This document shows positions 43,657 to 51,299 of a DNA stretch of 64,000 bases, piece after piece. Under the pieces are notes generated by a model. The model searched no databases. It saw only the letters and a list, made by a program, of their open reading frames with translations, and was not told the origin of the DNA. The position numbers and the translations under genes were made by a program. The stretch covers positions 30,130 to 94,129 of the forward strand of contig DASVDI010000041.1 in NCBI GenBank assembly GCA_036381175.1. The letters are read 5' to 3'. Within the stretch, counting starts at the first letter, position 1, and each line of letters starts with the position of its first letter. The stretch is from JAJUFS01 sp036381175 (GTDB taxonomy: Bacteria; Pseudomonadota; Gammaproteobacteria; Natronospirales; JAJUFS01).

Positions 43657-44820
43657 ATGAATCTCCACGAATACCAATCGAAACAGCTCTTTTCGCATTA
43701 TGGCATGCCGGTTCCTGCGGGAAAGGTTGCCGATTCCGCCGCCTCCGCGGTTGCGGCTGCCGAGGATCTCGGCGGCAAGCTCTGGGTGGTGAAAGCCCAG
43801 GTTCACGCCGGCGGGCGTGGCAAGGCGGGCGGCGTGACGCTTTGCCGCACGCTGGATGAAGTGCGCGAGGCCGCATCGAAGATGATCGGCATGACGCTCG
43901 TCACGCACCAGACCGGCCCGGAAGGCTTGCCGGTGAAGCAGCTGCTCATCGAAGCCGGCTCCGACATTTCGCGCGAGCTGTATCTCTCCGTGGTCGTGGA
44001 TCGCGCCAGCGAGCGCGTCACCTTCATGGCATCGACCGAAGGCGGCATGGACATCGAAGAGGTCGCCGAGAAGACGCCGGAGAAGATTTTCCGCGTCGAC
44101 ATCAATCCGGCGGCCAGCCTGCAGGCCTACCAGGTGCGCGAGCTCGCCTTCGGACTCGGTATCACGAAGGAGCAGTTCAAGGATTTCTCCAAGGTCGTGA
44201 ACGGCCTGTACACGATGTTCGTGGAAAAAGATGCCTCGCTGGTCGAGATCAATCCGCTGATCATCACCACCGATCATCGCGTCGTGGTGCTGGACGCCAA
44301 GGTCAACCTCGATGATTCGGCGATGTTCCGTCATCCCGATCTCGCCGCGATGCGCGATCCGAGCCAGGAAGATGAAAAGGAAAACATCGCGCACGAGCAC
44401 GATTTCAACTACGTCTCGCTCGACGGCAACATCGCCTGCATGGTGAACGGCGCCGGTCTCGCGATGGCGACGATGGATCTCATCAAGCTGCACGGCGGCG
44501 AGCCGGCGAACTTCCTTGACGTTGGCGGCGGTGCTACGAAAGAGCGCGTCACCGAGGCGTTCAAGCTGATTCTTTCCAACAAGAACGTGAAAGCGATCCT
44601 GGTGAACATCTTCGGCGGCATCGTGCGCTGCGATCTGATCGCCGAAGGCATCATCGCCGCGGTGAAGGAAGTCGGCGTTGATGTGCCGGTGGTCGCGCGC
44701 CTTGAAGGCACGAACGTCGAGAAGGGCCGCGAAATGCTTGCAAACTCCGGCCTCGCGATCCAGCCCGCCAATGACCTCACGGACGCCGCGACGAAAGTTG
44801 TCGCCGCCGTGAAGTCCTGA
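43657..44820 (+). CDS. sucC: Succinyl-CoA synthetase beta subunit (ADP-forming)
   Basis: A 387-residue ATP-grasp subunit that binds nucleotide and succinate in the TCA cycle step from succinyl-CoA to succinate. It begins MNLHEYQSKQLFSHYGMPVP and shows VKAQVHAGGRGKAGGVTLC, LVEINPLIITTDHRVVVLDAK, NFLDVGGGATKERVTEAF and VNIFGGIVRCDLIAEGI. The ATG at 43657 gives the canonical N-terminus; the in-frame extension upstream is not conserved. sucD follows after 27 bases. Confidence 0.97.
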   Translation: MNLHEYQSKQLFSHYGMPVPAGKVADSAASAVAAAEDLGGKLWVVKAQVHAGGRGKAGGVTLCRTLDEVREAASKMIGMTLVTHQTGPEGLPVKQLLIEAGSDISRELYLSVVVDRASERVTFMASTEGGMDIEEVAEKTPEKIFRVDINPAASLQAYQVRELAFGLGITKEQFKDFSKVVNGLYTMFVEKDASLVEINPLIITTDHRVVVLDAKVNLDDSAMFRHPDLAAMRDPSQEDEKENIAHEHDFNYVSLDGNIACMVNGAGLAMATMDLIKLHGGEPANFLDVGGGATKERVTEAFKLILSNKNVKAILVNIFGGIVRCDLIAEGIIAAVKEVGVDVPVVARLEGTNVEKGREMLANSGLAIQPANDLTDAATKVVAAVKS

Positions 44821-44847
44821 TCGCCAACGAATTCCAGGGAACAATCA

Positions 44848-45723
44848 ATGAGCATTCTTATCAATAAATCGACGAAGGTGATCACCCAGGGCTTCACCGG
44901 CAAGCAGGGCACCTTCCATTCCGAACAGGCGATCGCCTACGGCACGCAACTGGTCGGTGGCGTTACGCCGTACAGGGCCGGCGAAAAGCACCTGGATCGT
45001 CCGGTGTTCAACACGGTCGATGCCGCCGTGCAGGAAACCGGCGCCGATGCGTCGATGATCTTCGTGCCGCCGCCGTTCGCGGCCGACGCGATTCTTGAAG
45101 CGGCCGATGCCGGCATCAAGACCATCGTGTGTATCACCGAGGGCATTCCTGTCGTGGACATGATCAAGGTGAAGGCCGCGCTGAAGGATTATCCGGGCGT
45201 GCATCTTGTCGGCCCGAACTGCCCGGGCGTGATCACACCGGGCGAATGCAAGATCGGCATCATGCCGGGCCACATTCACAAGCCGGGCCGGATCGGCATC
45301 GTGTCGCGTTCCGGCACGCTCACTTACGAAGCCGTTCACCAGACGACCGGCAACGGTCTTGGCCAGACGACCTGCGTTGGCATCGGTGGCGATCCGGTTC
45401 GCGGCATGAATTTCATCGAGGTCATCGATCTCTTTGAACAGGATGCGGATACGCAGGGCATCATCATGGTCGGCGAAATCGGCGGCACGGACGAGGAAGC
45501 CGCGGCGGAATTCATCAAATCGAATGTGACCAAGCCTGTTGTTGCGTACATCGCCGGCGTTACCGCACCGCCGGGCAAGCGCATGGGTCATGCCGGCGCG
45601 ATCATTTCCGGCGGCAAGGGCACGGCAGATGAAAAGTTCAAGGCGCTGGAAGCGGCCGGTGTTCGCACCGTGCGTTCGCCGGCGGAACTCGGCGACGCGA
45701 TTCATGCCGCTGTCGCTGGCTGA
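44848..45723 (+). CDS. sucD: Succinyl-CoA synthetase alpha subunit
   Basis: A 291-residue CoA-binding subunit partnered with SucC. It starts MSILINKSTKVITQGFTGKQ, has the Rossmann region GGVTPYRAGEKHL and VGPNCPGVITPGECKIGIMP, and carries the phospho-acceptor His248 in KRMGHAGAIISGGKGT. GEIGGTDEEAAAEFI is also diagnostic. The gene is preceded by CCAGGGAACAATCA and is followed by a purine/pyrimidine inverted repeat that may terminate transcription. Confidence 0.97.
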   Translation: MSILINKSTKVITQGFTGKQGTFHSEQAIAYGTQLVGGVTPYRAGEKHLDRPVFNTVDAAVQETGADASMIFVPPPFAADAILEAADAGIKTIVCITEGIPVVDMIKVKAALKDYPGVHLVGPNCPGVITPGECKIGIMPGHIHKPGRIGIVSRSGTLTYEAVHQTTGNGLGQTTCVGIGGDPVRGMNFIEVIDLFEQDADTQGIIMVGEIGGTDEEAAAEFIKSNVTKPVVAYIAGVTAPPGKRMGHAGAIISGGKGTADEKFKALEAAGVRTVRSPAELGDAIHAAVAG

Positions 45724-45730
45724 ATGAAGA

Positions 45731-45815
45731 GGTGAGAAGTGAGAAGGGAGAAGGGAGAAGACGAACACCGCGAGCATCGTCTTCTTCCTTCTTCCTTCTT
45801 CCTTCTCTCTGAAGG
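45731..45815. repeat. Polypurine/polypyrimidine inverted repeat after sucD
   Basis: The left arm is almost pure purine with GAGAAGG units repeated in tandem; the right arm is the matching CTTCTTC/CTTCCTT pyrimidine tract. The arms meet around AGACGA...TCGTCTT. It would fold into a long hairpin and lies 8 bases after the sucD stop, so it may act as a terminator. The simple-repeat make-up also suggests replication slippage. Confidence 0.65.
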
Positions 45816-45857
45816 TATTAATAATTATCCCTTTCAGTCGATCAAGAATCGGCTTCG

Positions 45858-47498
45858 ATGAATATATCCCTCCGCATCGTGATGGCCCAAGCAAACCTGC
45901 TCGTCGGCGACGTCGCGGGCAACACCGAGTGCGTGAAGGCGATGACGCGGCGCGCGGTGACGGAACATGGCGCCGAGCTTGTGCTGTTTCCCGAGTTGAC
46001 GCTCACGGGTTATCCGCCCGAAGACCTGCTGAATCACTCTGGCCTTCGCAATCGTCTCGAAAACGCGCTTGATGATCTTCTCGCTTTCGCGCCGGAAACC
46101 TGGATCGGCATCGGCTTTCCCGAGTACGCCGACGACGCAATGTACAACGTGTTCGCGTTGTTGAAAGACGGACGCATCCAGGCGAAATATCGCAAGCAGT
46201 TGCTGCCGAATTACGGCGTGTTCGATGAGAAGCGCTATTTCACGCCCGCCGCTGGCAGCGTTGTCGCAGACGTAAAAGGCATTCCTGTTGGCCTCACGAT
46301 CTGTGAAGACCTGTGGTCGCGCGGTGTCGCCGAGCAGGCGCGTGATGCCGGCGCGAAAATCCTCCTGAACATTTCCGCCTCGCCATTCCAGATCGGACGC
46401 GAAGCGCACCGCGACACGCAGGTGCTGGCCGCCCGTGTGCGCGAATCCGGTCTTCCTGTCGTTTACTGCAATCTTGTCGGCGGCCAGGACGAGCTGGTGT
46501 TCGACGGCAATTCACTGGCCATCAACGACGACGCGAAAGTTGCCGTGCGCGCACCGTATTTCGTGCAGGGGCTTTATCCGGTTGATGTCGCTTACGACGG
46601 CGTTCGATGCGAGATCGCGCGCGGCGATGTGCACACCGAGAAAAGCCTTGAGGAAAGCGTGTATCGCGCGCTCGTTTTCGGCGTGCGCGATTACGTGGAG
46701 AAGAACGGCTTCAAGGGCGTCATCATCGGTTCATCCGGCGGTATCGATTCTGCGTTGACGCTTGCGATCGCTGTTGATGCCATCGGCGCGGACAAGGTCA
46801 CCGCGGTGATGATGCCGTCGCGTTACACCGCGGACTTGTCAAAAGACGAAGCGGCGCGGCAGGCGAAACTGCTTGGCGTGGAATATTTCAGCTTGCCGAT
46901 CGAAGAACCGTTCGACGCTTTTCGAAAAGTACTCGCACCGGTGTTCGGCGACGCGCCCATCGACACGACGGAAGAAAACATCCAGGCGCGCACGCGCGGC
47001 GTGCTGTTGATGGCGTTGTCGAACCGTACGGGCAAGATGGTGCTCACGACCGGCAACAAAAGTGAATATGCGGTCGGTTACGCGACCTTGTACGGCGACA
47101 TGGCCGGCGGGTTCGCGCCGCTGAAAGATGTTTACAAGCTGCTGGTTTATCGGCTGGCGCGTTATCGAAACGGGCTGTCGCCCGCGATTCCCGAAGCGGT
47201 GATCGAACGCCCGCCATCCGCCGAGTTGCGCGCGGATCAGAAAGACAGCGATTCGTTGCCGCCTTATGAAATTCTCGATCCGATTCTCGAGGCCTACATC
47301 GAGGACGATCTGGGTTATGAGGAAATCATCGCGAAGGGATTTGATGCGGCGATCGTCAGCCGCGTGCTGAACATGGTCAGCCACAACGAATACAAGCGCC
47401 GCCAGGCGCCGCCGGGTATCAAGATCAGTCGCCGGGCATTCGGACGGGAACGGCGCTACCCGATCACATCGGGTTACCGGCACAAGCTGAAGGACTGA
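45858..47498 (+). CDS. nadE: Glutamine-dependent NAD+ synthetase
   Basis: A 546-residue fusion of a nitrilase-fold glutaminase (about residues 1-260) and an NAD synthase domain. Glutaminase catalytic residues are visible as Glu in LVLFPELTLTGYPPEDLL, Lys in KYRKQLLPNYGVFDE and Cys in GLTICEDLW. The synthase P-loop is GSSGGIDSALTLAIAV, with TTGNKSEYAVGYATLYGDMA and the C-terminal KRRQAPPGIKIS. It amidates deamido-NAD in the last step of NAD synthesis, the pathway begun by NadB and NadA (nadA lies 12 kb away). A 27-codon frame directly after the stop has no support. Confidence 0.96.
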   Translation: MNISLRIVMAQANLLVGDVAGNTECVKAMTRRAVTEHGAELVLFPELTLTGYPPEDLLNHSGLRNRLENALDDLLAFAPETWIGIGFPEYADDAMYNVFALLKDGRIQAKYRKQLLPNYGVFDEKRYFTPAAGSVVADVKGIPVGLTICEDLWSRGVAEQARDAGAKILLNISASPFQIGREAHRDTQVLAARVRESGLPVVYCNLVGGQDELVFDGNSLAINDDAKVAVRAPYFVQGLYPVDVAYDGVRCEIARGDVHTEKSLEESVYRALVFGVRDYVEKNGFKGVIIGSSGGIDSALTLAIAVDAIGADKVTAVMMPSRYTADLSKDEAARQAKLLGVEYFSLPIEEPFDAFRKVLAPVFGDAPIDTTEENIQARTRGVLLMALSNRTGKMVLTTGNKSEYAVGYATLYGDMAGGFAPLKDVYKLLVYRLARYRNGLSPAIPEAVIERPPSAELRADQKDSDSLPPYEILDPILEAYIEDDLGYEEIIAKGFDAAIVSRVLNMVSHNEYKRRQAPPGIKISRRAFGRERRYPITSGYRHKLKD

Positions 47499-47594
47499 TT
47501 GGACGAACGGCGGGGCATGCTCGAACGCGAACGTGGATTCGATTCGCAGCAGGACGACGCTCCCGCACGCCTTCGATGATCGCTGTTGCGGAAA

Positions 47595-48344
47595 TCAGTC
47601 GTCGCCGAGCACGACCGGTTCGCGATCCGGGTTCGCAGCGAGAATGCGACGTGGCGTTTCAGCGAGCTTTTCCAGGCCCAGCGCTTCGTAGCTCTCTATC
47701 ATCACCATCAACGCATCGATTTCCGCCGGTGTGCCCTGGAATTCCGTCAGCACGCGATAAGCGCTTTGCAGCGCAGACACCCACGCGCCGCGGCGCATGT
47801 AGTAATCGGCGACATGAATCTGGTGGCGCGCGATGCGCTTCTTCAGATCGATCATGCGCAGGCGCGCATCTTTCGAATATTTGCTGTCGGGAAAGCGGCT
47901 GACAAGCTGGCTGAAATTCCGGAAAGACGTTTTCGCGTTCTCCACGTCCTGGCGCGCGGCGTCGATGTTCACGAGCTGGCGCACGGGGTTGGTCATTTCG
48001 GGGAAGAACGCGAGCCCTTTCATGTAGTACGCGTAATCGATGTCGGGATGACGCGGGTTCTCGCGGATGAACCGGTCCGCTTCCTCGGCCAGCTCTTCGG
48101 GACGGTTGAGCTGCAACAGCACGTGAAGGACGTCCAGGTGCGCCTGCACGGAAAAATCGGTGAACGGGTAGTGCGACATGATCTGCCGGAGCTCCATCTC
48201 GGCGCGCCGGTAGTGACCGTCCACAAGGCTCTGGTGCGCTTCGCGATACAGCACGTCGGCCGGATCGAGATACCGGTCCTTCGGTTCGGAGGCGCACGCG
48301 GCGAGTACTGTGAGGCAGGCGAGGAGGATAAGGCGTCGGGTCAT
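47595..48344 (-). CDS. bamD: Outer-membrane assembly lipoprotein BamD
   Basis: A 249-residue lipoprotein with signal peptide MTRRLILLACLTVLAAC, the lipobox LAAC and a mature part built of TPR motifs: ADVLYREAHQSLVDGHYRRA, LHVLLQLNRPEELAEEADR and the conserved IDYAYYMKGLAFF. BamD is the essential partner of BamA in inserting beta-barrel proteins into the outer membrane. The ATG at 48344 sets the signal peptide; codons further upstream are not needed. It is divergent from rluD, the usual arrangement in gammaproteobacteria. Confidence 0.95.
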   Translation of the reverse strand: MTRRLILLACLTVLAACASEPKDRYLDPADVLYREAHQSLVDGHYRRAEMELRQIMSHYPFTDFSVQAHLDVLHVLLQLNRPEELAEEADRFIRENPRHPDIDYAYYMKGLAFFPEMTNPVRQLVNIDAARQDVENAKTSFRNFSQLVSRFPDSKYSKDARLRMIDLKKRIARHQIHVADYYMRRGAWVSALQSAYRVLTEFQGTPAEIDALMVMIESYEALGLEKLAETPRRILAANPDREPVVLGDD

Positions 48345-48429
48345 GTCGAATTCTGCTGTCTGTTGACGGTTTGTGAGGCGGATGCAGTGGCGAGGCAGTC
48401 GTGTGAGCGCCGCCCAAAGCGAAGCGCGC

Positions 48430-48459
48430 AGTATAACCGCAGCCATTCTGCACGGCTAA
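48430..48459 (-). promoter_or_regulatory. Candidate sigma-70 promoter for bamD
   Basis: On the minus strand TTAGCC (48459-48454), an 18-base spacer and TATACT (48435-48430). The -10 box is good and the -35 box weak. An overlapping TAACCG-N5-CGGTTA palindrome (48457-48473) lies on the rluD side. Confidence 0.35.
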
Positions 48460-48528
48460 CCGCCGCTCGGTTAAACTGCGGAGAAATAGCGGATTCTTGC
48501 AGATTCTCGCGGCTTGAAGGAGGCGCAG

Positions 48529-49497
48529 TTGGCTGATTCCATTCGTCTTGAGGGAACCATTCCCGAAGAGTTTCACGGCCAGCGGCTTGACCAGGCGCTG
48601 GCGCGCCTGCTGCCGGAATATTCGCGCTCGCGCATCAAGACGTGGATCGATGCCGGCAAGGTACAGCTTGCGGGTACAAGTCCGCGGCCGCGCGATATCG
48701 TGAGCGGCGGCGAGACGTGGTCCGTTGATGCAGAACTCGCGGCGGAAGTTGCCATGGCGCCGCAGGAAATTCCGCTGGATGTCGTGTTCGAAGACGAGGC
48801 GCTGCTCGTCATCAACAAGCCGCCGGGACTCGTCGTCCATCCCGGCGCCGGCAATCCCGATACCACTCTTCAGAACGCCTTGCTGCATCACGCGCCCGCG
48901 CTCGTGAACATTCCGCGCGCCGGCATCGTGCATCGCCTGGATAAAGAAACTTCCGGCCTGCTGGTGATTGCGAAAACGCTGCCCGCGCACACGGCACTGG
49001 TCGCGGCACTCGCGCACCGAACCATCAAGCGCGAGTACGAAGCCGTTTCCGGTGGCGTCATGACGGCAGGCGGAATGATCGATGCGCCCATCGGCCGGCA
49101 TCCCGTGGATCGCAAGCGCATGGCCGTGCGCGACCGCGGCGGCCGCGAAGCGGTGACGCATTACCGTGTCATTCGCCGTTTTCGCGCGCACACGCACGTC
49201 GCCGTGCAACTGGAAACCGGCCGCACACACCAGATTCGCGTGCATCTCGCACACGTCCGGCATCCTGTTGTGGGTGATCCGGTTTACGGACGCCGACTCG
49301 CGCTGCCGAAGAATCCCTCGCCGGAACTCATTGAAACCTTGCGCGGATTCCGCCGCCAGGCGCTGCACGCAAGGCGGCTTTCCTTCACGCATCCGATTGA
49401 CGAACGCGAACTGGTTTTCGAAGCGCCGCTGCCCGCGGACATGCAATCGCTGCTTGCGGCCTTGAACGCTGATGCTGCCGAGAACGCCGATGCGTGA
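48529..49497 (+). CDS. rluD: 23S rRNA pseudouridine synthase RluD
   Basis: A 322-residue enzyme that makes pseudouridines 1911, 1915 and 1917 in helix 69 of 23S rRNA. The N-terminal S4 domain is GQRLDQALARLLPEYSRSRI with KVQLAG. The catalytic Asp lies in VHRLDKETSGLLVIAKT. LETGRTHQIRVHLAHVRHPV and GDPVYGRR are diagnostic. The start is taken as TTG 48529, placed 6 bases after AAGGAGG; a TTG at 48514 lies before that site. pgeF overlaps the end, a coupling seen in many gammaproteobacteria. Confidence 0.94.
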   Translation: MADSIRLEGTIPEEFHGQRLDQALARLLPEYSRSRIKTWIDAGKVQLAGTSPRPRDIVSGGETWSVDAELAAEVAMAPQEIPLDVVFEDEALLVINKPPGLVVHPGAGNPDTTLQNALLHHAPALVNIPRAGIVHRLDKETSGLLVIAKTLPAHTALVAALAHRTIKREYEAVSGGVMTAGGMIDAPIGRHPVDRKRMAVRDRGGREAVTHYRVIRRFRAHTHVAVQLETGRTHQIRVHLAHVRHPVVGDPVYGRRLALPKNPSPELIETLRGFRRQALHARRLSFTHPIDERELVFEAPLPADMQSLLAALNADAAENADA

Positions 49498-50239
49498 CAT
49501 GCAACTGATCCTGCCCCAGTGGCCCGCGCCTTCGAACGTGCGCGCGGTGGCGACCACCCGCGCTGGCGGCGTCAGCGAAGGGCCGTTCGCGAGCCTGAAC
49601 CTCGGAACGATGACCGAGGACACCTCGGATGCCGTGCTCGCCAACCGCCGCCTCCTGCGTGGCCGGCTTGGCCTTGCGCGCGAACCGGCCTGGCTGCACC
49701 AGGTTCATGGCAATGTCGTGGTGCACGCCGATGAAGTCGAAGAGCCGCCGGCGGCGGATGCGAGCTGGACGGATCGGCCCGGCGTTGCGTGCGTGGTGCT
49801 GGTGGCGGATTGCCTGCCGGTGTTGTTCTGCGATCGCGCGGGCACCCGCGTTGCTGCCGCACACGGCGGTTGGCGCGGACTGGCAAGCGGAATTCTCGAG
49901 GCCACGGTCGATGCACTTGGCGTCGAGCCGGGCGAATTGCTTGCCTGGCTCGGGCCCGCCATCGGGCCCGATGCGTTCGAAGTCGGGCCCGACGTGCGCG
50001 AAGCTTTCACGAAACGCTGGTCGGAAACCGAAGCCGCATTCCGCGCCGGACGGGGTGACCGTTTTTTCTGTGACATCCATGAAATTACGCGCATCCAGTT
50101 GCGCGCGCTCGGTGTGCACGATGTTTTCGGCGGCGAGTTCTGCACCGTGAAAGACGCCGAGCGCTTTTACTCTTTCCGCCGCGACGGAATGACCGGTCGC
50201 ATGGCCGGCCTCGCCTGGCTCGAAGCTGTGGCAGAATAG
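49490..50239 (+). CDS. pgeF: Peptidoglycan editing factor PgeF (YfiH, laccase-domain family)
   Basis: A 249-residue protein of the former multicopper-polyphenol-oxidase group, now known to remove wrongly incorporated L-serine from UDP-MurNAc in E. coli. Motifs: LPQWPAPSNVRAVATTRAGG, LHQVHGNVVVHA, VVLVADCLPVLFCD, AAAHGGWRGLASGILE and FYSFRRDGMTGRMAGLAWL. Zinc-binding His and Cys are intact. Starts at 49490 or 49499 are possible; 49490 overlaps rluD by 8 bases. It follows rluD as in E. coli. Confidence 0.92.
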   Translation: MRDMQLILPQWPAPSNVRAVATTRAGGVSEGPFASLNLGTMTEDTSDAVLANRRLLRGRLGLAREPAWLHQVHGNVVVHADEVEEPPAADASWTDRPGVACVVLVADCLPVLFCDRAGTRVAAAHGGWRGLASGILEATVDALGVEPGELLAWLGPAIGPDAFEVGPDVREAFTKRWSETEAAFRAGRGDRFFCDIHEITRIQLRALGVHDVFGGEFCTVKDAERFYSFRRDGMTGRMAGLAWLEAVAE

Positions 50240-50265
50240 CCCGCTTCGAATTTCCCGGAATTCCC

Positions 50266-51051
50266 ATGTCCTTATTGCTCGCCATTATTCTGTTCACCGC
50301 GCTCGGCGGCGTGCTGGGCGTGCTGGCGGCGTCCGTGCTGTTGCTGTTGTCGGACAACTGGCACCGAAGACTGCTGCCTTATCTCATCAGCTTCGCTGTC
50401 GGCGCGTTGCTCGGCGCCGCGTTTCTCGCGCTGCTGCCGCACGCGATCGAAGCGGCGGGCATGGAAAGCCTGCACGAAATCGGCCTGACGTTCGTGATTG
50501 GCATCCTGCTGTTTTTCCTGCTGGAGAAGCTCGTCATCTGGCGGCATTGCCATGTGCATGATTGCGAAGCGCACGCACCGGATCACGGTCATCACAGGCC
50601 CGAACGCGCGGCCGGCGTGCTAGTGCTGATCGGCGACGGCTTGCACAACCTCATCGACGGCGTGCTGATCGCGACGGCGTTCCTGGTGGATTTCCATCTC
50701 GGCGTCGTCACTGCGCTCGCCGTGGCCGCGCACGAAATTCCGCAGGAAGTCGGCGATGTCGCGGTGCTGCTGCAATCCGGCATGAGCCGCGCCAAGGCCT
50801 TGCTCTACAACATTGCCGCGTCGTTGAGCGCGGTACTCGGCGGCGTCATCGCGTACTTCAGCCTCGAAGCCGCCGAAGGCGCGCGACCTTATGTACTCGC
50901 CATCGCCGCCGGCAGCTTCGTCTATGTCGCTGTCGCTGACCTGATTCCCGGCCTGCATCGCCGCGTCGATGCGCGCTCCGGTGTCGAGCAGATCGTGATG
51001 ATTGTGCTGGGGCTGGTGATGATACTTCTGAGCCATTCGCTGCTGCATTGA
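50266..51051 (+). CDS. ZIP-family divalent metal transporter
   Basis: A 261-residue membrane protein with eight predicted transmembrane segments. The transport-path motifs of ZIP proteins are present: GDGLHNLIDGVLIATAF in segment 4 and VAAHEIPQEVGDVAVLL in segment 5. A His-rich cytoplasmic loop (WRHCHVHDCEAHAPDHGHHR) lies between segments 3 and 4, the usual metal-sensing loop. Zinc, iron or manganese uptake is likely, with zinc the best guess; metal choice is not readable. It begins 26 bases after pgeF. Confidence 0.9.
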   Translation: MSLLLAIILFTALGGVLGVLAASVLLLLSDNWHRRLLPYLISFAVGALLGAAFLALLPHAIEAAGMESLHEIGLTFVIGILLFFLLEKLVIWRHCHVHDCEAHAPDHGHHRPERAAGVLVLIGDGLHNLIDGVLIATAFLVDFHLGVVTALAVAAHEIPQEVGDVAVLLQSGMSRAKALLYNIAASLSAVLGGVIAYFSLEAAEGARPYVLAIAAGSFVYVAVADLIPGLHRRVDARSGVEQIVMIVLGLVMILLSHSLLH

Positions 51052-51208
51052 AAATCCCCCCCCCCGCTGCACGTCGTGCAGCGGCCCCCTTTTTCAAAGG
51101 GGGCTTCCTTCGTTCAACTTACCGCAAGGCTTTGCAATTCGCGTTTCGAGGAATCTGAACGAAGTGCTCCCTCCCTTTTCCAAAGGGAGGGCCGGGGAGG
51201 GATTTTTT
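51052..51208. repeat. Palindromic MITE-like repeat between the ZIP gene and clpB
   Basis: The element opens with AAATCCCC (a run of ten C) and closes with GGGATTTTTT. Inside are perfect stems CCGCTGCAC/GTGCAGCGG (51064-51084), GCCCCCTTT/AAAGGGGGC (51084-51104) and CCCTCCCTTT/AAAGGGAGGG (51169-51191), and a central TTCGTTCA...TGAACGAA pairing. The right half is an inverted relative of the block at 40291-40343. The first stems may terminate the ZIP transcript. Confidence 0.7.
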
Positions 51209-51233
51209 CCAAGGGAGGGACGAGGAAGGGTTC

Positions 51234-51261
51234 CTTGAATCTGTCACATCCGCCCCTATCT
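51234..51261 (+). promoter_or_regulatory. Heat-shock (sigma-32) promoter of clpB
   Basis: CTTGAA (51234-51239), 13 bases, then CCCCTATCT (51253-51261), close to the sigma-32 consensus CTTGAA-N13/15-CCCCATnT. It lies 38 bases before the clpB start, the only gene for which it is placed. Confidence 0.75.
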
Positions 51262-51299
51262 TCCTGACAGCACCGGCATCGCGCTTCAGGAGAACACTC

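Noticed and set aside
47499..47579. 27-codon frame directly after nadE
   Set aside because: TTG start, no ribosome-binding site, highly charged, and no sign of conservation visible; probably chance.
47659..49644. 661-codon minus-strand frame across bamD, rluD and pgeF
   Set aside because: It is antisense to rluD and pgeF and out of frame with bamD; composition is biased and no family features appear.
51056..51065. Run of ten C as a possible assembly error
   Set aside because: It falls in non-coding sequence and fits the repeat structure, so it affects no gene call; length accuracy remains uncertain.
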